A DNA stretch of 64,000 nucleotides from RGIG3009 sp045630285 (GCA_045630285.1 JAZQSX010000061.1:62001-126000); one strand, 5' to 3'; numbered from the stretch's first letter, positions 8,229-17,004 are shown. Numbers and translations are program-made. Notes: generated by a model from the sequence alone, not told the origin.

Positions 8229-10478
8229 ATGGCTTCAAAAAAGAACAAAAACGTCGCTCCCGAGATTGGGAAGTTGCCGCCGAACGCACACATTGCGGGT
8301 GCGGGCGTGGTGGAGCAGCAGGCGATCACCGATACGTTGCGTGAGAACTATATGCCGTACGCCATGAGCGTTATTATGTCCCGTGCGATCCCGGAGATCG
8401 ACGGCTTTAAGCCGTCGCACCGTAAGCTGCTGTATACGATGTACAAAATGGGCTTGCTGAACGGCGGATTGATCAAATCGGCAAATATTGCGGGCCAGAC
8501 GATGCGTCTCAATCCCCACGGTGATGCGGCGATCTATGACACGATGGTGCGTTTGTCCCGCGGTAACGAAGCGTTGCTGCATCCGTATGTGGAATCCAAG
8601 GGTAACTTCGGTAAGGCGTATTCCTCGGATATTGAATGTGCCGCCTCCCGATATACGGAGGCCAAGCTGGCACCGATTGCGGCAGAGCTGTTCCGTGATA
8701 TTGACAAAGAAACGGTCGACTTTGTTGACAACTATGATGCGACGATGCTGGAGCCGTCACTTTTGCCGGTGAGCTTCCCGTCGATCTTGGTCAACAACAA
8801 CCTCGGTATCGCTGTCGGTATGGCGAGCAACATTTGCTCCTTTAATTTGCAGGAAGTGTGCGAGACAACGATTGCGTTGATGAAGGACCCGAGTCACGAC
8901 CTGCTCTCCACGCTGCAGGCTCCCGATTTTCCCAGCGGTGGTCAGCTGATCTATCGCCGTGAGGATCTGGAGAGGATCTACGAAACCGGTCGTGGCAGTG
9001 TCCGTGTGCGAGCGGTGTACAATTATGATAAATCGAACAACTGTATCGACGTGACGCAGATCCCGTATTCCACCACGGTGGAAGCGATCGTTTCGAAGGT
9101 AACGGATCTTGTGAAGGCAGGAAAGCTGCGTGAGATCAACGATATTCGTAATGAAACCGACCTGAGCGGCCTGAAGATCACGATCGACTTGAAGCGTGGC
9201 ACCGATCCCGATAAGGTGATGAGCAAGCTGTATGCCGCCACGCCGCTGGAGGATTCGTTCGGCTGTAACTTCAACGTGTTGATCGCCGGTGTGCCGCAGG
9301 TGCTGGGTGTGCGTGCTCTGCTGGAGGAATGGATCGCTTTCCGTGTGGAATCGGTACGCCGCCGTGTCGTGTTTGATCTGAATAAGGCGAAAGACAAGCT
9401 GCATTTGCTGAAGGGCTTGCAGAAGATCCTGTTGGACATTGATAAGGCGATCTGCATCGTCCGCGAGACTGAGGAAGAGGCTGAGGTCGTTCCGAACCTA
9501 ATGATCGGATTCGGCATTGATGAAATTCAGGCGGAATACGTGGCGGAAATCAAGCTGCGCCACCTGAACCGTGAATACATTCTCAAGCGCTTGGACGAAG
9601 TGGAAAAGCTGGAAGCGGAGATCGCTGAGATGGAGGAAACGCTGAAGAGCGCTCGCCGTGTGAAGTCCATTATCATTGACGAGTTGCGTGCGGTTGCCAA
9701 GAAGTACGGTCAGCCCCGCCGCACGACATTGATCTATGCTACCGATTTGGAGGAAGAGCAGGAGGCCGAGGGCGACGAGGTGCCGGATTATCCGTGCACA
9801 CTGTTCTTCACGGCGGAAGGCTATTTCAAAAAGATCACGCCGCAGTCGCTGCGTATGAGCAGTGAGCACAAGCTCAAAGAGGGCGATCGCATCGTCCAGA
9901 CGATCGAGACGAACAATCGGCAGGAGCTCTTGTTCTTTACCTCGGCCGGCACGGTGTACAAGTCCCGTGCAGCGGATTTTGTCGACACCAAGGCAAGCTC
10001 TATGGGTGACTACGTTGGTACCAAATTGGGCTTTGAATCGGGGGAAAGTGCCGTGTATATGGCGGTGACTACCGATTATTCCGGTTATTTGGTGTTTTTC
10101 TTTGAAAACGGCAAGGCGGCGAAGGTGGAGTTGTCCTCGTATGCAACCAAGACCAATCGCCGGAAGCTGATCGGGGCATTCTCGGATAAATCGCCGTTGG
10201 TGGCGATGTTCCAGATTCCCGAGGATCGGGAGTTCTTCTTGGCGTCGACGGCGGGACGCCGTCTGGTGGTGCATACCGGTGCGATTGCCGTGAAAACGAC
10301 CCGTAATACGCAGGGCGTGCAGGCGATGACCTTGAAGGGTCAGCATCGATTGGAATCGGTGGTGCCGTTTGAAAACGATATGGTGGCAAAGCCGGCACGC
10401 TATCGCACAAGAACGCTGCCCGCTGCCGGTGCCGTGCTGTCGGCAGATGACGTGGGCGAGCAGATGAGCCTGCTGTAA
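8229..10478 (+). CDS. type IIA topoisomerase A subunit (GyrA/ParC-like), non-canonical
   Basis: DNA breakage-reunion subunit, 749 residues, partner of the preceding ATPase subunit. The winged-helix region has IPEIDGFKPSHRKLLY and LNPHGDAAIYD, and the active-site Tyr is Y142 in AASRYTEAKL, which replaces the usual AAMRYTE. The tower and coiled-coil region (about 330-500) includes MIGFGIDEIQAEYVAEIKLRHL. A C-terminal domain of about 230 residues follows; I see no GyrA box (QRRGGKG), so gyrase-type supercoiling is doubtful. The start is ATG 8229 with GGGAGGAG upstream. A strong hairpin without a T-run lies directly after the stop. Confidence 0.85.
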   Translation: MASKKNKNVAPEIGKLPPNAHIAGAGVVEQQAITDTLRENYMPYAMSVIMSRAIPEIDGFKPSHRKLLYTMYKMGLLNGGLIKSANIAGQTMRLNPHGDAAIYDTMVRLSRGNEALLHPYVESKGNFGKAYSSDIECAASRYTEAKLAPIAAELFRDIDKETVDFVDNYDATMLEPSLLPVSFPSILVNNNLGIAVGMASNICSFNLQEVCETTIALMKDPSHDLLSTLQAPDFPSGGQLIYRREDLERIYETGRGSVRVRAVYNYDKSNNCIDVTQIPYSTTVEAIVSKVTDLVKAGKLREINDIRNETDLSGLKITIDLKRGTDPDKVMSKLYAATPLEDSFGCNFNVLIAGVPQVLGVRALLEEWIAFRVESVRRRVVFDLNKAKDKLHLLKGLQKILLDIDKAICIVRETEEEAEVVPNLMIGFGIDEIQAEYVAEIKLRHLNREYILKRLDEVEKLEAEIAEMEETLKSARRVKSIIIDELRAVAKKYGQPRRTTLIYATDLEEEQEAEGDEVPDYPCTLFFTAEGYFKKITPQSLRMSSEHKLKEGDRIVQTIETNNRQELLFFTSAGTVYKSRAADFVDTKASSMGDYVGTKLGFESGESAVYMAVTTDYSGYLVFFFENGKAAKVELSSYATKTNRRKLIGAFSDKSPLVAMFQIPEDREFFLASTAGRRLVVHTGAIAVKTTRNTQGVQAMTLKGQHRLESVVPFENDMVAKPARYRTRTLPAAGAVLSADDVGEQMSLL

Positions 10479-10484
10479 ACAACA

Positions 10485-10519
10485 AATCACTGCCGAGCAA
10501 AACTTGTTCGGCAGTGATT
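10485..10519. other. strong hairpin after the topoisomerase operon
   Basis: Sixteen-base-pair inverted repeat (aatcactgccgagcaa / ttgttcggcagtgatt, one G-U pair) with a 3-nt loop. No T-run follows on the plus strand, so it could be an mRNA-stabilising structure or a factor-assisted terminator. Confidence 0.6.
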
Positions 10520-10622
10520 CGGGGCAAATACAGCAAACGCAAGCAAACGGTGTATCTGCGCCACGGTTAGATTGCCCGTTTTGCGGCAAAAGATACACAA
10601 AGAGACTTTCAAAAAAATATGC

Positions 10623-10651
10623 TTGCGTTTTTGGAAATGTTGTGGTATCAT
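10623..10651 (+). promoter_or_regulatory. promoter of secG
   Basis: -35 TTGCGT (10623-10628), 17-nt spacer, -10 TATCAT (10646-10651), 45 nt before the secG start. Confidence 0.5.
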
Positions 10652-10695
10652 AATATGCGTAATTTTGTGTATACGGTCAAGGAGGATCTTTTGTT

Positions 10696-10947
10696 ATGTC
10701 GACTCTGGAGTATGTGATCGGTTCGATCATCATCGTTGTGGCACTTATCATCGTCGCTGTGGTGTTGTTGCAGGAAGGCCGTCAGTCTAACATGGGCGCT
10801 ATTTCCGGTTCGTCGGATTCGTTTATGGACAGAGGCCGGTCCCGCACGCTGGATGCGATTTTGGCCCGTTGGACCAAGTGGCTTGCTATCATTTTCTTCG
10901 TTTTGGTGTTGCTTGGTATGCTGGTCACCAAGGTCATGGCGAAATAA
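10696..10947 (+). CDS. secG: preprotein translocase subunit SecG
   Basis: Accessory subunit of the SecYEG protein-export channel in the cytoplasmic membrane, 83 residues. The layout is that of SecG: an N-terminal helix (GSIIIVVALIIVAVVLL), the conserved LLQEGRQSNMGAISGSSDSF loop, and a second helix (WLAIIFFVLVLLGMLV). An AAGGAGG ribosome-binding site lies 9 nt before the ATG. It has its own promoter and terminator, so it is monocistronic. Confidence 0.93.
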   Translation: MSTLEYVIGSIIIVVALIIVAVVLLQEGRQSNMGAISGSSDSFMDRGRSRTLDAILARWTKWLAIIFFVLVLLGMLVTKVMAK

Positions 10948-10960
10948 GTTTAAGAAAAAC

Positions 10961-10995
10961 AAAAACCGCTTGCGTGTAAACGCAGGCGGTTTTTA
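10961..10995 (+). terminator. terminator of secG
   Basis: Stem aaaaccgcttgcgt / acgcaggcggtttt followed by T-run. Confidence 0.85.
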
Positions 10996-11043
10996 CTATT
11001 TTCGTCTCCCGTTGCATACAGTAGAGCGAAAGGGGAGGTAACC

Positions 11044-11310
11044 ATGTCTTGGATGAGCTGGCTGCTGATTGCGGTGGGATCGGCGTGCGGTATGTGGATC
11101 GTTGTAACGGCGTTTCGCAACGGCAGACCAATGAGGCGCTTGTTTGGCAGCACGTTGCAGGGAGCTTGTGCACTGGCGGCGGTGAATGTGGCGGGGACGT
11201 TTACGGGCGTTTCGCTGGGACTCAATTGGCTCGCAGGCGGTACGTGTATGGTACTGGGGGTGCCGGGTGTGGTCGCTTTGCTTTTGTTGAAGGCGATTTT
11301 TCAGATTTAA
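11044..11310 (+). CDS. BofA-like membrane protein
   Basis: An 88-residue, very hydrophobic protein. The C-terminal half (VSLGLNWLAGGTCMVLGVPG then VVALLLLKAIF) matches the layout of BofA, the inhibitor of pro-sigma-K processing that works with SpoIVFA/B at the forespore outer membrane: a polar N residue, then L-G-x-P-G and a final helix ending in LK. A GGGGAGG site lies 6 nt before the ATG. In this organism it may act in sporulation, which suits the dipicolinate genes further on. No other sigma-K checkpoint gene is visible nearby. The family call rests on the C-terminal motif only. Confidence 0.65.
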   Translation: MSWMSWLLIAVGSACGMWIVVTAFRNGRPMRRLFGSTLQGACALAAVNVAGTFTGVSLGLNWLAGGTCMVLGVPGVVALLLLKAIFQI

Positions 11311-11355
11311 TTGCAAAACGGCGGGCGGTGTGGTACACTAGCGGTGGGTGAGAAT

Positions 11356-12192
11356 ATGATACAGCTACCGATGAGTCAAACATTAACCGAGCACAACCGC
11401 GAGGGTGTCGTTTATTACACGTTTCCTGCGTTTGATGACGTGCCTTTTGTGCGCCACGGATTTTCTACCCGTTTGGGTGGCGTGAGCCGAGGCATCTGTG
11501 AGAGTATGAACCTGAGCTTTACCCGTGGCGACGATCCGCAGTGTGTGCGGGAGAACTTCGACCGCTTTTGTACGGCAGTCGGTCTGGACAGCCGCAACGC
11601 TGTGATTTCCGCACAGGAGCATCATACCGTTGTGTACAATGCGACGGCTGCGGATCGGGGAAGAGGCGTTCTTCGTGAACGAGGATACACCGATATTGAC
11701 GGCTTGTTGACCGACGAGCCGGACGTGGTGCTGTTTACGCAGTATGCGGACTGCGTGCCGTTGTTTTTCGTGGATCCCGTGAAGCGGATCGTTGGAACGG
11801 CACACGCCGGCTGGCGGGGCACGGCGGCGAAAATGGGTGCAGTGATGATCGACCGTATGGTGTCAGACTACGGTTGTCGGCGTGAGGACGTATTGGCAGC
11901 GGTCGGTCCTTCCATTGGTCCGTGCTGTTTTGAGGTGGATGAGCCGGTGCGAATAGCGTTTGTGGAGGCGATCGATTTCGCCGCGGATTGCACCAAGGAA
12001 GTGGGAAACGGCAAGAGTTATATCGATCTGTGGGAGATCAACCGCCGCACGTTGATTGAGGCCGGTGTAAAAGCGGAGCATATCACGGTGACGGATCTCT
12101 GCACAAGATGTCATCCCGATTTGTTTTGGTCTCATCGGGCGACGGGCGGTCAGCGTGGCAGCCTGGCGGGATGCATTGCCATTCATGAATAA
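11356..12192 (+). CDS. YlmD/PgeF-type laccase-domain (DUF152) protein, purine nucleoside phosphorylase family
   Basis: A cytoplasmic protein of 278 residues in the multicopper-polyphenol-oxidase-like family. Members such as YlmD/YfiH are reported to act as purine nucleoside phosphorylases or adenosine deaminases, and in E. coli as a cell-wall precursor hydrolase. Active-site motifs are visible: AQEHHT, QYADCVPLFF, GTAHAGWRG and GPSIGPCCFEV with CTRCHPDLFWSHR near the C terminus. The ATG at 11356 is preferred, with GGTGAG 4 nt upstream; an ATG at 11371 is also possible. It converges with rluA across a shared terminator. Confidence 0.85.
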   Translation: MIQLPMSQTLTEHNREGVVYYTFPAFDDVPFVRHGFSTRLGGVSRGICESMNLSFTRGDDPQCVRENFDRFCTAVGLDSRNAVISAQEHHTVVYNATAADRGRGVLRERGYTDIDGLLTDEPDVVLFTQYADCVPLFFVDPVKRIVGTAHAGWRGTAAKMGAVMIDRMVSDYGCRREDVLAAVGPSIGPCCFEVDEPVRIAFVEAIDFAADCTKEVGNGKSYIDLWEINRRTLIEAGVKAEHITVTDLCTRCHPDLFWSHRATGGQRGSLAGCIAIHE

Positions 12193-12193
12193 G

Positions 12194-12226
12194 AAAAACA
12201 GCGACGAGATATCGTCGCTGTTTTTT
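12194..12226. terminator. bidirectional terminator between the DUF152 gene and rluA
   Basis: Stem acagcgacga / tcgtcgctgt with A-run before and T-run after. The last two bases overlap the stop codon of the convergent gene. Confidence 0.8.
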
Positions 12227-13190
12227 AATTTAGCTTTCCTGCACGAAATTCATCGGCAAACCAAACGCCGGGGAGGGAAAATTCCTTACCGTTTAAGTAT
12301 TCCAGTTCTTCAGCGTCGTCCTCAAAGGCAAATTTGAGCCGATAGGAGCAGAGAGCCTGCTTGGTAAATCCGGTACCTTTGTTGAGGGCGTTGGTGCCGT
12401 ATTTTCCGTCGCCGAGCAGCGGATGACCGATCGAAGCAAGGTGCGCACGGATTTGATGCGTACGGCCGGTCAGTAGCTCGATCTCCAACAGAGATAAGTC
12501 GCCGTGTTCCTCCAAAACACGGTACCGTGTGGCGATCGTACGGGCGCCACGCTCCTGCTTATTGGAGATGTACACGCGGTTTTGCGCTTCGTTTTTCTCC
12601 AAAAATCCGTGCAGAGTGTCCTCCTGCTTTTCCATTTTGCCGTGTACCAGACAAAGATAGTACTTTTCGATCTCACGACGGCGCAGCTTCTCGTTCAGAA
12701 TTCGGAGCGCTGTAGCTGTTTTGGCGGCAATCACGATACCGCAGGTATTGCGGTCAATGCGGTTGACCAGTGCCGGGGCGAAGCTGGCTTCGTCTGCCGG
12801 ATCAAACTCGCCTTTTTCAAATAAGTACCGCTGCATACGGAACAACAGCGTGTCACGGTATTCGTTGCTGTCGGGATGCACGAGCAATCCGACAGGCTTG
12901 TTAAGCAGCATCAGATGCTCGTCCTCGTAGACGATGTCCAGCTTGGTGCCGGCGTGCATAAACTCATACACCGGTGCTGCCTGCTCCAGGAACTCGTCGG
13001 GTGCATAGATCGTCAGAACATCGCTTTCCTCCAGGCGTTGCGAAATGGTGCAACGCTTGCGGTTGACCTTGATGTCCTTCTGGCGGATGTATTTGTACAT
13101 CATAGATACCGGCAGGTTGGGGAAGGCCTTTGTCAGGAACTTGTCCACACGCTGTCCGGCGTCGTTTTTGGCGATGGTGAGTTGCTTCAT
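12225..13190 (-). CDS. RluA-family RNA pseudouridine synthase
   Basis: Converts uridine to pseudouridine in rRNA or tRNA. The 321-residue protein has an N-terminal S4 RNA-binding domain (GQRVDKFLTKAFPNLP, then YKYIRQKDIKVN) and the catalytic domain with motif VNRIDRNTCGIVI holding the catalytic Asp, followed by LLTGRTHQIRAHL and GHPLLGD. Start at 13190 has GGAGGCG upstream. Which uridine is modified (RluC, RluD or other) cannot be told from sequence alone. Confidence 0.9.
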   Translation of the reverse strand: MKQLTIAKNDAGQRVDKFLTKAFPNLPVSMMYKYIRQKDIKVNRKRCTISQRLEESDVLTIYAPDEFLEQAAPVYEFMHAGTKLDIVYEDEHLMLLNKPVGLLVHPDSNEYRDTLLFRMQRYLFEKGEFDPADEASFAPALVNRIDRNTCGIVIAAKTATALRILNEKLRRREIEKYYLCLVHGKMEKQEDTLHGFLEKNEAQNRVYISNKQERGARTIATRYRVLEEHGDLSLLEIELLTGRTHQIRAHLASIGHPLLGDGKYGTNALNKGTGFTKQALCSYRLKFAFEDDAEELEYLNGKEFSLPGVWFADEFRAGKLN

Positions 13191-13249
13191 AGTTTCGCCT
13201 CCTGCGACTCATTATAGCGTATTTTATAAATGAAAACAAGGCTTTTGAT

Positions 13250-13283
13250 AAAAGAAAGGCGAGGACGGTTACATCCTCGCCTT
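13250..13283 (-). terminator. terminator of the FAD oxidoreductase gene
   Basis: On the minus strand aaggcgagga ... tcctcgcctt followed by a T-rich run. Confidence 0.75.
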
Positions 13284-13287
13284 CGGG

Positions 13288-14691
13288 TTATTTGCTTTCT
13301 TTTTCTACGATCTTGCGCCCCATCAGCACGCCCATAACGGATGCCATCATCAAGCCACGGGTCCAGCCACTGGAATCGCCCAGGCAGTGGAGGCCTTGCA
13401 CGTTGGTATTGAGATCGGTGTCCATACGCACACGGTTGCTGTAGAATTTCAGTTCGGGGGAGTACAGCAGCGTTTCATACGAGGCGAAGCCGGGAACAAC
13501 GTGATCCATTGCCTGGATGAAATTGATGATGTTGATCATCGCACGGTACGGCATGGCGGCAGTGATGTCACCGGCGACCGCATCCGGCAGCGTGGGCTTC
13601 AGGTTGGACTGCGAGAGCTCCTTTTGCCAGGTGCGTTTGCCGTCGAGAATATCTCCGAAGCGCTGCACCAAAATGTGACCTGCGCCCAGCATATTTGTCA
13701 GCTCGCCGACCTTTTGCGCATAGGCGATCGGCTGATTGAACGGCTCGCTGAAGTTGTGTGAGCAGAGGATTGCCAGGTTGGTGTTGTTGGATTTCAGTTC
13801 TTTGTAGGAATGACCGTTGACGACGGCGAGATCGTTGTCGTAGTTTTCCTGGCTCACGAAGCCACCGGGATTCTGGCAGAAGGTGCGCACCTTGTTTTTG
13901 AAGGGGTGCGGATAACCGATGAGCTTGGATTCGTACAGGGTCTTGTTGACCTTTTCCATAACCTCGTTGCGCACCTCGACACGCACACCGATGTCGACGG
14001 TACCCGGCTGGTGAGCAATATTGTGCTCCGCACAGATCTTTTCCAGCCAATCCGCACCACGGCGTCCCGTGGCGATGACGGTGTGCTTGGCGTGAATGTC
14101 AAGCTCCTGCTTGCCGTCGGTGACGGTGACGCCAAGACAGCTTTGCCCCTGCAGCAGCAGGTTGGTGCATTCGTAGCCAAACAGCATTTCTACGCCGTTT
14201 TCACGCAGATAATTTTCGATGGAAAGATAGATGTTCTGCGCTTTTTCCGTGCCCATATGACGAATGGGACAGTCGACGAGTTTAAGACCCGCCTGGATCG
14301 CCCGCTTACGGATTTCCTTGACTTCCTCGGTGTTTTCCAGACCCTCTACGTGCGTGTCAGCACCAAATTCCAGATAAATGCTGTCGGCGTAGTTGATCGT
14401 TTCTTGTACCAGGTCTTCACCAACCAGCATCGGCAGATCGCCGCCGACCTCATAGCTCAGCGACAGTTTGCCGTCGGAAAACGCACCGGCACCGGAAAAA
14501 CCGGTGGTGATATGGCAGTAGGGCTTGCAGTTGACGCAATATCCGACCTGTGCTTTGGGGCAGCGGCGCTTTTCAACGGGCTGACCTTTTTCGACGATGA
14601 CAATGTGTTGTTTACTGCCACGGCGGAGCATCTCCAATGCGGTAAAAATACCGGCAGGACCGGCACCGACAATAACAACGTCTTTTTCCAT
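13288..14691 (-). CDS. FAD-dependent dehydrogenase (COG2509-like)
   Basis: Predicted cytoplasmic flavoprotein of 467 residues. The N terminus has the dinucleotide-binding fingerprint VVIVGAGPAGIFTALEML followed by an acidic end of strand 2 (IVIVEKG). Four Cys occur between residues ~44 and 60 (RRCPKAQVGYCVNCKPYC), which suggests a metal or redox site. The C-terminal FAD motif is LHCLGDSSGWTRGLMMASVMG. The chosen Met has GGAGGT 8 nt upstream and begins just before the flavin fold; a longer frame upstream lacks such a signal. A consensus promoter lies directly upstream. Substrate is unknown. Confidence 0.82.
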   Translation of the reverse strand: MEKDVVIVGAGPAGIFTALEMLRRGSKQHIVIVEKGQPVEKRRCPKAQVGYCVNCKPYCHITTGFSGAGAFSDGKLSLSYEVGGDLPMLVGEDLVQETINYADSIYLEFGADTHVEGLENTEEVKEIRKRAIQAGLKLVDCPIRHMGTEKAQNIYLSIENYLRENGVEMLFGYECTNLLLQGQSCLGVTVTDGKQELDIHAKHTVIATGRRGADWLEKICAEHNIAHQPGTVDIGVRVEVRNEVMEKVNKTLYESKLIGYPHPFKNKVRTFCQNPGGFVSQENYDNDLAVVNGHSYKELKSNNTNLAILCSHNFSEPFNQPIAYAQKVGELTNMLGAGHILVQRFGDILDGKRTWQKELSQSNLKPTLPDAVAGDITAAMPYRAMINIINFIQAMDHVVPGFASYETLLYSPELKFYSNRVRMDTDLNTNVQGLHCLGDSSGWTRGLMMASVMGVLMGRKIVEKESK

Positions 14692-14730
14692 GAGGGCACA
14701 CCTCCGTAATGTTTGTTCAACCAACAATTC

Positions 14731-14759
14731 ATTATATCGAATGCAGGACGGTTTGTCAA
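14731..14759 (-). promoter_or_regulatory. consensus sigma-A promoter for the FAD dehydrogenase gene
   Basis: On the minus strand TTGACA (14754-14759), 17-nt spacer, TATAAT (14731-14736): a perfect match to consensus. Confidence 0.85.
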
Positions 14760-14788
14760 ATGGGAGTTGTTATACTACGAGAATAGAG

Positions 14789-14817
14789 TTGCCAGAAAAA
14801 ATTTTTTATGGTATCAT
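14789..14817 (+). promoter_or_regulatory. promoter of the sigma-factor/LRR gene
   Basis: -35 TTGCCA (14789-14794), 17-nt spacer, -10 TATCAT (14812-14817). Confidence 0.5.
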
Positions 14818-14841
14818 AAAAACTGTTGAAATTTGAGGTAT

Positions 14842-14861
14842 ATACTCTATGGATAGAGTAT
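14842..14861. promoter_or_regulatory. perfect palindrome in the 5' UTR, operator-like
   Basis: atactctat, 2-nt spacer, atagagtat: a perfect 9-bp inverted repeat between the proposed promoter and the ribosome-binding site of the next gene. It may be a regulator site or an RNA hairpin just before the ribosome-binding site. Confidence 0.5.
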
Positions 14862-14883
14862 TATTACGAAAGGAGGGGGCTGT

Positions 14884-16809
14884 GTGAGAGAACGAGAGGA
14901 GAAGCTTTCTCGGTATTCTGAAGCATCGGAGCACACCCTTCCTGATGTCGAAACGGTTCGGCGCGCGATGGGCGGTGACAAAGAGGCGTTTGGTCAACTG
15001 TTTCAGAGCACATATCGGCGGATGTTTTTTGTTGCGAGGCGGATTCTCTCGCAAGATGAGGATATTTACGATGCCTTGCAGATCGCCTATTCTAAGGCGT
15101 ACAAATACATAGGACGTGTCTCGCCTCCTGAAAATTTTTATTCGTGGCTTTCGAAAATTGTGGAGAACTCGGCCAAGGATGTGTGGCGTAATTTACATCC
15201 CGATGAGGAATTATCGTCGGACATGGAAGAATTGCCGTCCCCCGATATTGTGGAAGATGCCGACCGTCGGGTACTGATCGCCCGTGTCCTGAAAGATATG
15301 GATCCGCACCGTGCCGAGGTGCTGGTGCTGTATTACTACGACGGCCTCAAACTGAATGAGATCGCCAAGCTGCTTGGCGAACCGATAAGCACGGTGCACA
15401 GCCGCCTGAAAGCGGCAAAGCGAGAGATTACCGAGTTGTTGGAGCAAAGCGGTATTGATCGTTCTTTCTACAGCGGCGGGTTTTTCAGCGCCATTGCTGT
15501 ATCCCTGCGTTCGTTGTTAGGGACAGATATTCTATCAGCTGCCGTGGCGCAAAAAATGATGGACGAAGTGCTGACGGGAAAGCCCGGACGACTGGATGTG
15601 GCAGCGGCAAAATTGGCGGAGCGTCAGCGCAACAAAGCCATTTTGCGTGTTGCAGCATTGCTGATGATTTTGGTCGTTATCGTGACATTGCTCACCTCGG
15701 CAATTGCGAACGGTTGGTTTTTTCGAAATGAGGCATCGTCGACGGGGGACGGTTTGGCAACGACTACTGTGCATGGTGCGGTCGTTGTTGCCACACAAAC
15801 AACGACAACGTCTCACGTTGTATCTGCCACCACATCCCAAGTGAACGTGTTGCCCGTGTTGACCACAACGGTTGGTGATGCGGTAACGTCGAAAACGACC
15901 GACACGAGAAATCCTAATACCACGACGGTAACGACAGGCTCGGAAATGGTTATCGTTCCTGTGGTAACGACTGGGACGACGCCGGTGACTGCAACAAAGT
16001 CGACCACCACAATGGGAAAAGAAACGAACACAACCGGGGAAGACACAGTGACCACCAAAGCGCCGATCGTGATCACTACAACGGTAGAAAAAGTGACTAC
16101 AACTACCACAACATCGTCCTCACCGATCACACCTGCTGAAGAAAACCTTTTTAACTATACAGTATCAAACGACAAGGCAACGATTACGGGGTTGAAAAGT
16201 GCATTTAAGGGAGATTTGATCATTCCACCCACGTTGGCCGGTTATTCGGTGACGAGTATCGGGGCATATGCGTTCGGTAACACGGGTATTTTCTCCGTGA
16301 CTATTCCGGACAGCGTTACGATGATCGGAGATTGGGCTTTTTCCGGCTGTAGCAGTTTGACCTCGGTCATGATAGGAGACAGCGTGGAAACGATCGGTGA
16401 ATTTGCCTTCAACGATTGTTATCGTCTAACCTCTCTGATACTTGGAAACCGTGTAAAAACAATCGGGCGACAAGCTTTTTATAACTGTGGGCTGAAGACA
16501 CTGAAGGTGCAAGGGGCCGTGGAGACTATCGGCGGGGGAGCATTTAACGGTTGTAGTGGGTTGACCTCGTTGACAATTGGAGATAGCGTTAAACTGATCG
16601 CTGATTCAGCTTTTGGGCGGTGTGAGAAACTGACAGAGGTTTGGATTGGTAAGGGCGTTCAAGAAATTGGTATGTACATATTTGCTGATTGCACAGAGCT
16701 GAAAACGGTGTACTATGCCGGTAGCAAAGAAGAGCGTGAAGCAATTACTATTGGCAGATTGAACGAAATATTGCTTTCGGCAAACTGGGTATACAATGCC
16801 CAGCAATAA
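14884..16809 (+). CDS. membrane-anchored sigma-70 family factor with leucine-rich-repeat domain
   Basis: A 641-residue fusion. Residues ~30-100 are sigma region 2 (LFQSTYRRMFFVARRIL ... DALQIAYSKAYKYI) and ~130-187 are region 4 (LVLYYYDGLKLNEIAKLLGE then STVHSRLKAAKREI). One membrane helix follows at ~253-275 (RVAALLMILVVIVTLL). Residues ~287-418 form a Thr-rich stalk, and ~420-640 are LRR_5/BspA-type repeats (e.g. VETIGEFAFNDCYRLTSLIL, KTIGRQAFYNC). This puts a transcription-factor domain inside the cell and a repeat domain outside, so it may relay a surface signal. The GTG start has GGAGG 7 nt upstream. No separate anti-sigma gene is next to it. Confidence 0.85.
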   Translation: MREREEKLSRYSEASEHTLPDVETVRRAMGGDKEAFGQLFQSTYRRMFFVARRILSQDEDIYDALQIAYSKAYKYIGRVSPPENFYSWLSKIVENSAKDVWRNLHPDEELSSDMEELPSPDIVEDADRRVLIARVLKDMDPHRAEVLVLYYYDGLKLNEIAKLLGEPISTVHSRLKAAKREITELLEQSGIDRSFYSGGFFSAIAVSLRSLLGTDILSAAVAQKMMDEVLTGKPGRLDVAAAKLAERQRNKAILRVAALLMILVVIVTLLTSAIANGWFFRNEASSTGDGLATTTVHGAVVVATQTTTTSHVVSATTSQVNVLPVLTTTVGDAVTSKTTDTRNPNTTTVTTGSEMVIVPVVTTGTTPVTATKSTTTMGKETNTTGEDTVTTKAPIVITTTVEKVTTTTTTSSSPITPAEENLFNYTVSNDKATITGLKSAFKGDLIIPPTLAGYSVTSIGAYAFGNTGIFSVTIPDSVTMIGDWAFSGCSSLTSVMIGDSVETIGEFAFNDCYRLTSLILGNRVKTIGRQAFYNCGLKTLKVQGAVETIGGGAFNGCSGLTSLTIGDSVKLIADSAFGRCEKLTEVWIGKGVQEIGMYIFADCTELKTVYYAGSKEEREAITIGRLNEILLSANWVYNAQQ

Positions 16810-16810
16810 C

Positions 16811-16862
16811 AAATCCTCAATCATCCGCAGTATGTTGCGACTCGGATGATTGAGGATTTTTT
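16811..16862 (+). terminator. terminator of the sigma-factor/LRR gene
   Basis: Long stem aaatcctcaatcatccg / cggatgattgaggattt with T-run. Confidence 0.85.
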
Positions 16863-17004
16863 GGTATGGCTTGTGAATAAAAATTTTAGATTCCCCCAAA
16901 AGCATCGTAAAAAACAGAGGGGTGGCAGGTATTAAATAATAAGTGAAGTTATGCAGTCGAAATTGGCACTTGATGGTAAAATTATATTATGGAGGTAATA
17001 AATC

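Noticed and set aside
10485..10519. Terminator of the topoisomerase operon
   Set aside because: The hairpin is strong but has no T-run on the plus strand, so it is listed only as a hairpin.
9498..10598. 366-codon minus-strand frame opposite the topoisomerase A gene
   Set aside because: Composition is Arg/His-rich shadow coding with no domain; the opposite strand is certain.
15780..16130. Repetitive ACA/ACG-rich stretch as a DNA repeat array
   Set aside because: It is the Thr-rich stalk of the sigma/LRR protein, a coding low-complexity region, not a separate repeat.
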